The notes under the pieces are model-generated. The model saw only the letters and a list, made by a program, of their open reading frames with translations. It made no database searches and was not told the DNA's origin. Shown one piece after another: positions 1 through 6,147 of a DNA stretch of 6,147 nucleotides. A program made the translations under genes and the position numbers. The stretch spans positions 1-6,147 of the forward strand of contig CALAZP010000256.1 of NCBI GenBank assembly GCA_937926355.1, read 5' to 3'. The DNA is from an uncultured Saprospirales bacterium (GTDB lineage: Bacteria; Bacteroidota; Bacteroidia; Chitinophagales; Saprospiraceae). Positions within the stretch are counted from its first letter, which is position 1, and every line of letters starts with the position of its first letter.

Positions 1-1
1 A

Positions 2-991
2 ACTCAAGAAGTAGCCAATATCGCCGCTGAACTAGGATTGGCCTATATGAACCAAGGCAAATACGACCAAGCCTTGGCCATTCAAAACCTATACTTGAAG
101 GAATTTGAAAAAGAAGGAAATTTTAATGCTATAGCCACCTTGAAAGTTTATATAGGAGTAGTCTTACTTGAAAAAGGTGATTTGGAAGCCGCGCAGGCTT
201 CTTTTACCGAAGGTCAAAAATTAAGCAAATCAATTGGAAATACTCCACTTACTGCAATTGTTGCCAGCAACCTTGGGATTATTTATGAACGAAAAGGCAA
301 TTATTCAAAGGCCTTAAAACAATTTAAAAAAGACTTAAGTATAAGTGAAAAAATTGGTGATAAAGAAGGCGTTTCTGTGGCCCTTGCCTTGATAGGGGAA
401 TTAAAAAGTTACCAAGGAAAATTTCATAAGGCTATAGAATACTTGCAAAAGGCATTGATGATAGCAGAAGAAATGAATTACAAAAAGGGCATTGCAAAAG
501 CCGTAAATACTCTTGGAGATGTTTTTTATTTTACTGGTCAATTAGATCGGTCTTTAGCCTTTTACAATCAAGCAATTAATAATGCTCGGCAAATAGGCAA
601 TAAATTGGTTTTAGCAGCTAGTTTAAATGAAAAAGGTTGGGTGCTCTACGACAAAAAAGAGTCTGCACAGTTAGAAAAAGTTATTCAAGAATCTATTCAA
701 TTAACTACAGAATTAGCTAACCAACCCTTGTATTTTGAAGTACAAATATTAAGCGGTAAATTACTTGAACTTAAAGGGGAAAAAGAGAAGGCACTGAAGG
801 TTTTTTACAGTTTACTGAATCAAGCAGTCAATGATGAGCAAACTGCTGCAGTGTGTTACGAAATATTTGTTTTAGACGGTACCGATATCACCTTCGGTAA
901 AAAGGCCTTGGACATATATAAGAACCTCTCTGAAAAAACCTCCAAATTTGTCTATAATACCAGATTGGCTTACTTAGAAAAAGCGTTGTAA
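2..991 (+). CDS. TPR (tetratricopeptide) repeat protein, C-terminal part, 5' end outside window
   Basis: The reading frame is open from base 2 without a start, so this is the C-terminal 329 residues of a longer protein. A TTG at 38 and an ATG at 47 lie inside the first visible repeat and are unlikely true starts. About seven helical repeats follow with a period near 40 residues, each built like 'LGxxYxxxGxxxxALxxxxxALxxxxxxGN'. Examples are the segments with LGIIYERKGNYSKAL, IGELKSYQGKFHKAI and LGDVFYFTGQLDRSL. The repeats decay toward the end, and the last is irregular. TPR solenoids bind proteins; no catalytic domain is visible here. The tail (KKALDIYKNLSEKTSKF..NTRLAYLEKAL) resembles the end of TPR arrays attached to bacterial kinase, cyclase or AAA signalling proteins, so the missing N-terminus could be such a domain; this is inference. 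The stop lies one base before the ROK kinase start, which suggests co-transcription and translational coupling. Confidence 0.85.
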   Translation, partial: TQEVANIAAELGLAYMNQGKYDQALAIQNLYLKEFEKEGNFNAIATLKVYIGVVLLEKGDLEAAQASFTEGQKLSKSIGNTPLTAIVASNLGIIYERKGNYSKALKQFKKDLSISEKIGDKEGVSVALALIGELKSYQGKFHKAIEYLQKALMIAEEMNYKKGIAKAVNTLGDVFYFTGQLDRSLAFYNQAINNARQIGNKLVLAASLNEKGWVLYDKKESAQLEKVIQESIQLTTELANQPLYFEVQILSGKLLELKGEKEKALKVFYSLLNQAVNDEQTAAVCYEIFVLDGTDITFGKKALDIYKNLSEKTSKFVYNTRLAYLEKAL

Positions 992-992
992 T

Positions 993-1901
993 ATGAAACC
1001 TCTATGGGGAATTGACTTAGGAGGAACCAAAATTGAAGGCGTCATAATAAAAGATGCCTCAGATCCTTCAACCTTATGCAGAATGCGGATTCCAACAGAA
1101 AAAGAAAAAGGATATCAACACATCATCCACCAGATTGGCTACCTGGTGGAAAAAATGAAAAAAGAAACTGGTTTGGTTCCTGAAACTATAGGTATAGGAA
1201 CACCCGGCACTACGGATCCCATGTCTGGTCTATTGAAAAACAGCAATACGACTTGCCTTAATGGACAGCCTTTTCATCGGGACTTGGAAAACCATATAGG
1301 TGTTGCCCTTAAAATGGCTAATGATGCCAATTGTTTTGCTATAGCTGAATATCGTTTGGGAGTTGTCGCCAAAGAAATGCCTGAAGCTAAAGTGGTGTTC
1401 GGAGTGATTATGGGTACTGGAGTGGGTGGAGGATTGGTTGTCAATGGGGAAGTTATTAATGGCCACCATGGAATTGCTGGAGAGTGGGGACATATATTTT
1501 TGGACGAATCTGGAGGAGACTGTTATTGTGGCAAAGTAGGATGCGCAGAGCGGATTCTTTCTGGACCACATCTAGAAGCTTTTTACAAGCAAACAAGCGG
1601 TCAATATCGGTCTATGCATGAAATAGCGGCGAGAAGTGAATCCGGAGAAGATAAAATGGCCGTGCAAACTATTGAGAGAATGACTCAATTCTTTGGAAAA
1701 GGGATTTCTTATATCATTAATACCATTGATCCGGACGCCATTATATTAGGAGGTGGATTGGGGAATATTCAGGCACTTTACACTCAGGGATTTGATCATA
1801 CCTTGCCCAATATCTTTAACCCATTTTTAAATACTAAATTTTTAAAACCTAAACTCGGCGATAGTGCGGGGGTATTTGGAGCAGCTTTGTTGACTGCATA
1901 A
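993..1901 (+). CDS. ROK-family sugar kinase, Mak-like (probable fructokinase/hexokinase)
   Basis: A complete 302-residue cytoplasmic ROK kinase that should phosphorylate a hexose with ATP. The N-terminal phosphate-binding motif is GIDLGGTK (residues 6-13). The predicted catalytic Asp is D111 in MANDAN. A glycine-rich ATP-site loop, MGTGVGGG, spans 140-147. The ROK zinc signature is complete: E164 and H167 in GEWGH, then C177, C179 and C184 in CYCGKVGCAE, with sugar-contacting E186. A second glycine-rich motif, ILGGGLGN, spans 251-258. Its length and the segment around LKNSNTTCLNGQPFHRDL resemble E. coli Mak (manno(fructo)kinase) more than glucokinase Glk, so fructose is the best guess. Glucose, mannose or N-acetylglucosamine remain possible because ROK specificity is hard to read from motifs. 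There is no N-terminal helix-turn-helix, so it is not a ROK repressor. ATG follows the upstream stop by one base (TAATATG) with no clear Shine-Dalgarno sequence. clpB starts 17 nt downstream. Confidence 0.93.
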   Translation: MKPLWGIDLGGTKIEGVIIKDASDPSTLCRMRIPTEKEKGYQHIIHQIGYLVEKMKKETGLVPETIGIGTPGTTDPMSGLLKNSNTTCLNGQPFHRDLENHIGVALKMANDANCFAIAEYRLGVVAKEMPEAKVVFGVIMGTGVGGGLVVNGEVINGHHGIAGEWGHIFLDESGGDCYCGKVGCAERILSGPHLEAFYKQTSGQYRSMHEIAARSESGEDKMAVQTIERMTQFFGKGISYIINTIDPDAIILGGGLGNIQALYTQGFDHTLPNIFNPFLNTKFLKPKLGDSAGVFGAALLTA

Positions 1902-1909
1902 AAAATAAC

Positions 1910-1918
1910 AGGATCAAG
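1910..1918 (+). promoter_or_regulatory. Ribosome binding site of clpB
   Basis: AGGA at 1910-1913 is followed by a 5-nt spacer and the ATG at 1919. It supports this start for ClpB and is the only clear Shine-Dalgarno match in front of a gene in this window; the other starts lack one, as is common in Bacteroidota. Confidence 0.55.
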
Positions 1919-4528
1919 ATGACTTATGAAAATTTTACGGATAAAGCTCAGGATGCAATATTTAATGCCCAAAAAATAGCCTCTGCATTAAATCAACAAC
2001 AAGTGGATACCGCTCATTTGGTCCGCGGTATTATGGAAGCTGATGAGCCATTAACCAATTTTTTACTGCAAAATCTCAAAGTTGATGCAGATGAGTTAAA
2101 GAAAAAGATCAATCAGCAAATATCAAAAACTCCTAAGGTTAAAGGAACTGAAAAACAATACCTGACACCAACTGCTAATAAAGCTTTAGCCATCGCAAAA
2201 AAAAACTTAAAAGCCTATCAAGAAACCCATATATCCATTGAATTAATGTGGCTAGGGGTGGTTTCCGTAGAAGATGAGACTGCTTTATTGCTGAGGTCCT
2301 TCCAAATTACATTTGAACAACTTCACCAAGCCATTCAAAAATTAAGAAATGAAAAAAAACAATTTACCGCCACCAATAAAGAATGGCCCTACCTTCAAAA
2401 ATTTGCTATTAACCTCAACCAACAGGCTGAGAGGGGCCAATTAGACCCTATCATAGGCCGAGACGAAGAAATTAGGAGAGTCCTCCATATTCTATCTAGA
2501 AGAAAAAAAAACAATCCTATTCTCTTAGGAGATGCCGGTGTTGGCAAAACTGCCATTGTAGAAGGAATTACTTGGAGAATAGTAACAGGGGATGTCCCCG
2601 ACCAATTGAAATCAAAAAATATTTACACCTTAGACTTAGCAGCCTTGGTAGCGGGAGCTAAGTATAAGGGAGAATTTGAAGAACGCCTTAAATCTGTTAT
2701 TAAAGAAGTAACCGAATCTGCAGGTGAAATCATCCTTTTTATCGATGAGATTCACACGCTTATTGGAGCCGGTGGCGGTTCTGGTGCTATGGATGCTGCC
2801 AATATTCTTAAACCAGCATTAGCTAGAGGAGAAATTAATGCCATCGGTGCTACTACTTTTGATGAATACAGAAAATACTTTGCCCCTGATAAAGCACTCG
2901 TTAGAAGATTTCAAACCATCCAAATTGATGAACCCTCCATCACAGAGGCCATTTCTATCCTTCGTGGCCTACAGGAACGATATGAAGTTTTCCACAAAAT
3001 TGAAATTTCGGACGAAGCACTAGTGGCGGCCGTCAAATTAACTCATCGTTATCAACCGGATAGAAAACTACCCGATAAGGCTATAGACCTAATAGATGAA
3101 GCTGCTGCTAAAATGAGACTAGAACTTGATGCTCTTCCAGAAGAAGTAGATGAATGGGAAAGAAAGGTTAGGCAGTTGGAAATAGAGCGCGCAGCTATAA
3201 AAAAAGATAAAAATGAAAATCAACTAAAAACCATTCAACATGACCTTGCTAATGCCAAAGAAAAAAGGGATACCCTCCGTGCAGCTTGGAAAAATGAAAA
3301 GGCCATTTTAGATGAAATTCAAGAGATTAAAGAAAAAATAGAAACCCAAGAAACGGCTGCTCAAAAAGCAGAACGCGAAAGCCAATTCGAATTAGTCGCT
3401 ACTATTAGGTACGGGGCCTTAGCTACACTAAAAAGTCAATTAATAGAATCAGAGGCTAAACTCAAAGCCCTTCCAGAAGAAGGAAGATTTATTAATGAGG
3501 TGGTAACTGCTAATGATGTTGCTGAAGTGGTTAGTAAAATGACTGGAATTCCAGTATCTAAAATTCTCCAAAAAGAAAAAGAAAAACTATTAAACCTTGA
3601 AACTGAAATTGGAAAAAAATTAATAGGACAAGAGTCAGCAGTTGGTGCTATTGCAAATGCCATCAGAAGAAATAGAGCGGGACTGCAAGATGGAAATCGG
3701 CCCATAGGTTCCTTTATTTTCCTGGGGCCAACCGGAGTTGGGAAAACAGAATTAGCTAAAGTACTAGCCATGACCTTATTTGATGATCCAGATGCATTAA
3801 CCAGAATTGATATGAGTGAATATCAAGAGCGCCACGCAGCATCTAGACTAGTGGGTGCTCCTCCGGGATATGTTGGTTATGATGAAGGAGGACAGCTAAC
3901 GGAAGCGGTAAGAATGAAGCCTTATTCTATAATCCTTTTAGACGAAATTGAAAAAGCGCATCCCGACACTTTTAATGTTTTACTTCAATTGCTAGATGAT
4001 GGAAGACTAACAGATAATAAAGGGCATATAGCCAATTTCAAAAATACCATCATTATTATGACTTCCAATATGGGCAGTGAAGTAATTCTAGAAAATTTTG
4101 AAGATTTAGAACATATCCCTGAGGATAAACATCAAGAAATAATCACAGCAACCCAACAAGAAGTATTCAGTCTTTTGAAAGAACAATTGAGACCAGAATT
4201 CTTGAATAGAATAGATGAACAAATCATGTTTTTGCCTCTAAATCGCAATGAGATTAGAGCCATATTGCTGCTTTTATTAGATAAATTAAAAGATAACTTC
4301 CTCGAACAATCTATGAACTTGGAAGTAGATGAAAACGCTCTTGACTATCTAGCAAAAGAAGGATACCATCCGCAGTTTGGAGCAAGGCCTATGAAAAGAG
4401 TATTACAAAACTTAATAGTCAATCCATTGGCTTCAAAAATTTTAGCTGATGAATTTTTGCCTGGAGACACTATAAAAATCAGTTTAGAAAACCATCAATT
4501 GGTTTTTTCCAAACTCAACAAATTTTGA
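1919..4528 (+). CDS. clpB: ATP-dependent protein disaggregase ClpB (Hsp100)
   Basis: A full-length 869-residue ClpB, the usual family size. This cytoplasmic hexameric AAA+ unfoldase threads aggregated proteins through its pore together with DnaK/DnaJ/GrpE. Domains: Clp N domain about 1-145; AAA1 about 160-400 with Walker A GDAGVGKT (204-211), Walker B IILFIDE (271-277), pore-loop Tyr249 (KYKG) and Arg fingers R329/R330; middle coiled-coil domain about 401-523, containing the WERKVRQLEIE and IRYGAL segments; AAA2 with Walker A GPTGVGKT (603-610), pore-loop Tyr651 (GYVG), Walker B IILLDE (671-676), Arg finger R764 (FLNR) and sensor-2 GAR (821-823). The long middle domain separates it from ClpA and ClpC, and no ClpP-binding IGF/IGL loop is evident. 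Walker A1 reads GDAGVGKT where most ClpB proteins have GEPGVGKT; the catalytic Lys and Thr are kept. It is third in a tight plus-strand cluster without its own visible heat-shock promoter or CIRCE element. Its 3' end overlaps the convergent gene by 34 bp. Confidence 0.98.
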   Translation: MTYENFTDKAQDAIFNAQKIASALNQQQVDTAHLVRGIMEADEPLTNFLLQNLKVDADELKKKINQQISKTPKVKGTEKQYLTPTANKALAIAKKNLKAYQETHISIELMWLGVVSVEDETALLLRSFQITFEQLHQAIQKLRNEKKQFTATNKEWPYLQKFAINLNQQAERGQLDPIIGRDEEIRRVLHILSRRKKNNPILLGDAGVGKTAIVEGITWRIVTGDVPDQLKSKNIYTLDLAALVAGAKYKGEFEERLKSVIKEVTESAGEIILFIDEIHTLIGAGGGSGAMDAANILKPALARGEINAIGATTFDEYRKYFAPDKALVRRFQTIQIDEPSITEAISILRGLQERYEVFHKIEISDEALVAAVKLTHRYQPDRKLPDKAIDLIDEAAAKMRLELDALPEEVDEWERKVRQLEIERAAIKKDKNENQLKTIQHDLANAKEKRDTLRAAWKNEKAILDEIQEIKEKIETQETAAQKAERESQFELVATIRYGALATLKSQLIESEAKLKALPEEGRFINEVVTANDVAEVVSKMTGIPVSKILQKEKEKLLNLETEIGKKLIGQESAVGAIANAIRRNRAGLQDGNRPIGSFIFLGPTGVGKTELAKVLAMTLFDDPDALTRIDMSEYQERHAASRLVGAPPGYVGYDEGGQLTEAVRMKPYSIILLDEIEKAHPDTFNVLLQLLDDGRLTDNKGHIANFKNTIIIMTSNMGSEVILENFEDLEHIPEDKHQEIITATQQEVFSLLKEQLRPEFLNRIDEQIMFLPLNRNEIRAILLLLLDKLKDNFLEQSMNLEVDENALDYLAKEGYHPQFGARPMKRVLQNLIVNPLASKILADEFLPGDTIKISLENHQLVFSKLNKF

Positions 4529-5385
4529 CTCCATTGAGCAATTTCATTTGATAGTAATTGCAATTCATTAGGAAATCTTACTGCTAAAACCAAAAGCACA
4601 GCTTCTAAAATAATTTCTTCTTGCGGCAAATTGATATAATCTGCGATTTGCTTCATATTATATCCCAGTACTTCTTGAATCAAATAGTGCGCCTCCTCCG
4701 AATTAATAGTTTTCTCAGGTACCTTTGAAGATTTAAATATTACCTTACAAAATTCATAGGTGCTCACAGGGAAGTATTGCCTTGGGTTTTTTAAGCCCTC
4801 TAAAACTGCTGGTAAAGAGAAAATAAATACGCCATCCTCTATCTCCGTTTCGCTTAGATGCAATTGTTGTGGCCATTGGGGAGATGGAAAAGGATGAGCA
4901 TACAAGACAATATTTTCATAATCTTTTAATTGAAAATCCTCTCTTCTATAGGTACACTCTAAAAGAGAAGCAAGAACCACCAATTTTATACCATCCGGTA
5001 TTTTATCGTCGTCTGCCTTTGAAATAAAATTTTTAGACATCTCTAATAAGTGAAACTTATTCAAAATGTCCTTCTGTGTTTCGGAAGAAAGTTGGTTAAA
5101 ACCAATAAAATTTTTCGAAAAATAAGCTGCCACGCTTCGGTTAGGAGCTTTGGGAAATCGAAGGTACCACCACCAATCAATTTGAGGACTTAAGACATAA
5201 ATAGTTACGGCTAAAATGACTAATGGAATCAAATACGGTGCATACTTCTCTCCAATGGTCCACGTGAAATACAAAACTGGAGCCAATACAATTAGAATAG
5301 TAACAAGTAGAATTTTGCTGGGAGTTCTCATTTTATAGGACTTACCTTTAAATCTAAATAAAAAAATAAGAATCGTCTTTGACAT
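4495..5385 (-). CDS. Membrane-anchored MtfA/M90-like protein, probably catalytically dead
   Basis: A 296-residue protein with two predicted membrane helices near the N-terminus (about residues 24-42 and 48-66) and a soluble domain from about 80 on. The domain follows the order of MtfA-type zinc peptidases (M90): a helical part with LSSETQKDILNKFHLL and MSKNFISK, a hydrophobic helix VVLASLLECTY, a strand and turn YENIVLYAHPF, then DGVFIFSLPAVLEGL. MtfA proteins have HExxH about 20-25 residues after that strand; here the position reads YEFCK (210-214), and the later ligand Glu seems to be V266 in EAVLLVLAVRFP. The family link comes from remembered sequence pattern, not a search. If right, this is a pseudo-peptidase, perhaps a membrane-bound binding protein. 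The start is uncertain: ATG at 5385 would overlap the -33 element of the tRNA promoter, while ATG at 5331 (residue 19, 278-residue product) leaves that free and still keeps both helices. Neither has a Shine-Dalgarno sequence. It converges on clpB. Confidence 0.8.
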   Translation of the reverse strand: MSKTILIFLFRFKGKSYKMRTPSKILLVTILIVLAPVLYFTWTIGEKYAPYLIPLVILAVTIYVLSPQIDWWWYLRFPKAPNRSVAAYFSKNFIGFNQLSSETQKDILNKFHLLEMSKNFISKADDDKIPDGIKLVVLASLLECTYRREDFQLKDYENIVLYAHPFPSPQWPQQLHLSETEIEDGVFIFSLPAVLEGLKNPRQYFPVSTYEFCKVIFKSSKVPEKTINSEEAHYLIQEVLGYNMKQIADYINLPQEEIILEAVLLVLAVRFPNELQLLSNEIAQWSQNLLSLEKTN

Positions 5386-5408
5386 TAGAAAAATTAACTA
5401 TAATTTTG
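5379..5408 (+). promoter_or_regulatory. Bacteroidota-type promoter of the tRNA-Phe gene
   Basis: TTG at 5379-5381, a 19-nt spacer, and TAATTTTG at 5401-5408 match the primary sigma factor consensus of Bacteroidota (TTG, 17-23 nt, TAnnTTTG) in every fixed position. Transcription would start near 5413-5416, giving a leader of about 8-11 nt before the tRNA. The -33 element lies inside the first codons of the divergent gene if that gene starts at 5385. Confidence 0.75.
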
Positions 5409-5423
5409 CCAACCGCTAATAGA

Positions 5424-5496
5424 GGTATGGTAGCTCAGTTGGTAGAGCACAGGACTGAAAATCCTGGTGTCGGCGGTTCGACCCCGCCCCGTACCA
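5424..5496 (+). tRNA. tRNA-Phe (anticodon GAA)
   Basis: A 73-nt cloverleaf can be folded by hand. The acceptor stem pairs GGTATGG (5424-5430) with CCGTACC (5489-5495) with one G-U pair, and A5496 is the discriminator base. The D arm is GCTC/GAGC around AGTTGGTA. The anticodon stem CAGGA/TCCTG holds the loop CTGAAAA with anticodon GAA at 5457-5459, which reads Phe codons UUU and UUC. The variable loop is GTGTC. The T arm is GGCGG/CCGCC with loop TTCGACC. The bases after the discriminator are CAA, so the 3' CCA is not encoded and must be added by a nucleotidyltransferase. It forms a single-gene unit with the promoter upstream and the terminator downstream. Confidence 0.98.
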
Positions 5497-5521
5497 CAAA
5501 ATTTATATAGCGAGCTAGCTT

Positions 5522-5558
5522 GAGGGGTTTATCCGTACGGATAAACCTCTTTTTTATT
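5522..5558 (+). terminator. Intrinsic terminator after tRNA-Phe, just before hisG
   Basis: The arms GGTTTATCCGT and ACGGATAAACC form a perfect 22-bp palindrome at 5526-5547. The stem is extended outward by a few pairs (including G-U) from GAGG on the left and TCT on the right, and is followed by a run of T at 5548-5559 broken only by C5549 and A5556. It sits 25 nt after the tRNA and fits its rho-independent terminator. There is no matching A-run on the left side, so it should act on plus-strand transcription only. Because hisG starts about 17 nt after the T-run, it might also limit read-through into hisG. Confidence 0.85.
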
Positions 5559-5574
5559 TGGAAAAAAACAACTC

Positions 5575-6147
5575 ATGGCTGAAAAAATCAGGATTGCTGT
5601 TCAAAAATCTGGTAGATTATTAGAAGATTCTCAAAAGTTGTTAAAAGAATGTGGTATAAAAATTAATAATGGAAAAGATCAATTAAAGGCGGATGCGTAC
5701 AATTTTCCTGCTGAGATTTTTTTTCTTAGAAATGCTGATATTCCTCAATATATAGAAGATGGGGTTGCAGATATTGCAATCCTTGGAGAAAACACCGTAA
5801 TCGAAAAAGAAAAATCTCTAGATTTAGTTTTACCCCTTGGTTTTAGCAAATGCCGACTATCTCTTGCTCTTCCTAAAGGCCAACCCTACAGTGGAATTAA
5901 GGATTTAGAAGGAAAAAAAATAGCGACTTCTTATCCCAATTCCTTGAGAAAGTATTTAGCTCAAAAAGGAATCCAAGCAGATATTCATGAAATCTCAGGT
6001 TCGGTAGAAATTGCCCCTAATATTGGATTAGCAGATGCTATTTGTGATTTAGTGAGTTCGGGAAGTACTTTGTTTAAGAATGGCCTAGAAGAAAAAGAAG
6101 TTTTATTAAAATCAGAAGCTTGGTTAGTCGCAAGAAAAAATTTACCC
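5575..6147 (+). CDS. hisG: ATP phosphoribosyltransferase HisG, 3' end outside window
   Basis: The first 191 residues of HisG, running off the right edge in frame. HisG condenses ATP with PRPP to make phosphoribosyl-ATP, the committed and histidine-inhibited first step of histidine biosynthesis in the cytoplasm. Visible motifs are the N-terminal IAVQKSGRL (7-15), the segment DGVADIAILGEN (62-73), and the PRPP-binding signature from about 139 to 170 with E139, SGSVEIAP, GLADAICDLV and SSGSTL. An N-terminal catalytic domain beginning this way is typical of long-form HisG, which carries a C-terminal regulatory domain and needs no HisZ; that part lies beyond the window, so the form is not proven. 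The ATG at 5575 gives MAEKIRIAVQ, the expected family start. There is no Shine-Dalgarno sequence, only an A-rich stretch upstream. A his operon probably follows downstream. Confidence 0.97.
   Translation, partial: MAEKIRIAVQKSGRLLEDSQKLLKECGIKINNGKDQLKADAYNFPAEIFFLRNADIPQYIEDGVADIAILGENTVIEKEKSLDLVLPLGFSKCRLSLALPKGQPYSGIKDLEGKKIATSYPNSLRKYLAQKGIQADIHEISGSVEIAPNIGLADAICDLVSSGSTLFKNGLEEKEVLLKSEAWLVARKNLP

Noticed and set aside
1230..1571. Minus-strand open frame of 113 codons inside the ROK kinase gene
   Set aside because: It lies wholly antisense to a gene with complete family motifs, and its translation is low in recognisable structure; it is a shadow frame.
993..1901. ROK protein as a transcriptional repressor (NagC/Mlc type)
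   Set aside because: The protein begins directly with the ATP-binding GIDLGGTK motif and has no room for a helix-turn-helix domain.
2838..3023. Plus-strand 61-codon frame inside clpB
   Set aside because: It is out of frame within the conserved AAA1 module and has no start signal or family resemblance.
3436..3771. Minus-strand open frame of 111 codons inside clpB
   Set aside because: It is antisense to the conserved AAA2 Walker region and its Ser/Pro/Phe-rich product is typical of a reversed coding strand.
5424..5496. tRNA-Phe as an integration site for a mobile element
   Set aside because: No integrase gene and no repeated copy of the tRNA 3' end is visible; the downstream gene is the housekeeping gene hisG.
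5513..5520. Short palindrome AGCTAGCT between the tRNA and the terminator
   Set aside because: Eight bases of perfect symmetry are expected by chance at this scale, and nothing else marks it as a site.
5497..5574. Histidine leader-peptide attenuator before hisG
   Set aside because: No short frame with a run of CAT/CAC codons exists between the tRNA and hisG; the hairpin is explained by tRNA termination.

Overview
The window looks like chromosomal housekeeping DNA from a member of the Bacteroidota. The base composition is AT-rich. Shine-Dalgarno sequences are mostly weak or absent. The tRNA gene does not encode its CCA end. A promoter of the Bacteroidota type (TTG, 19 nt, TAATTTTG, matching TAnnTTTG) lies just before the tRNA. 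The genus cannot be told from the sequence alone; the tetratricopeptide-repeat (TPR) protein and the general style would suit a Saprospiraceae- or Cytophagales-like bacterium, but that is a guess.

Positions 2-4528 hold three tightly packed plus-strand genes that probably share a transcript. The first is the C-terminal part of a TPR protein whose 5' end is outside the window. One base later comes a ROK-family sugar kinase closest in motifs to Mak-type fructokinase. After a further 17 nt comes a full-length ClpB disaggregase with both AAA+ modules and the middle coiled-coil domain intact. No heat-shock operator or promoter is visible directly in front of clpB.

Positions 4495-5385 hold a minus-strand membrane-anchored protein that converges on clpB and overlaps its 3' end by 34 bp. 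Its soluble part follows the layout of MtfA/M90-type zinc peptidases, but the place where HExxH is expected reads YEFCK and the downstream metal-ligand glutamate also appears lost. It is probably a pseudo-peptidase and is the most interesting object here.

Positions 5379-5558 hold a compact divergent tRNA-Phe(GAA) unit with promoter, tRNA and intrinsic terminator. The terminator contains a 22-bp perfect palindrome. Only about 17 nt after its T-run starts hisG, the first enzyme of histidine biosynthesis, which runs off the right edge. No mobile elements, CRISPR arrays or phage genes are visible, and there is no gene-free stretch longer than about 190 bases.
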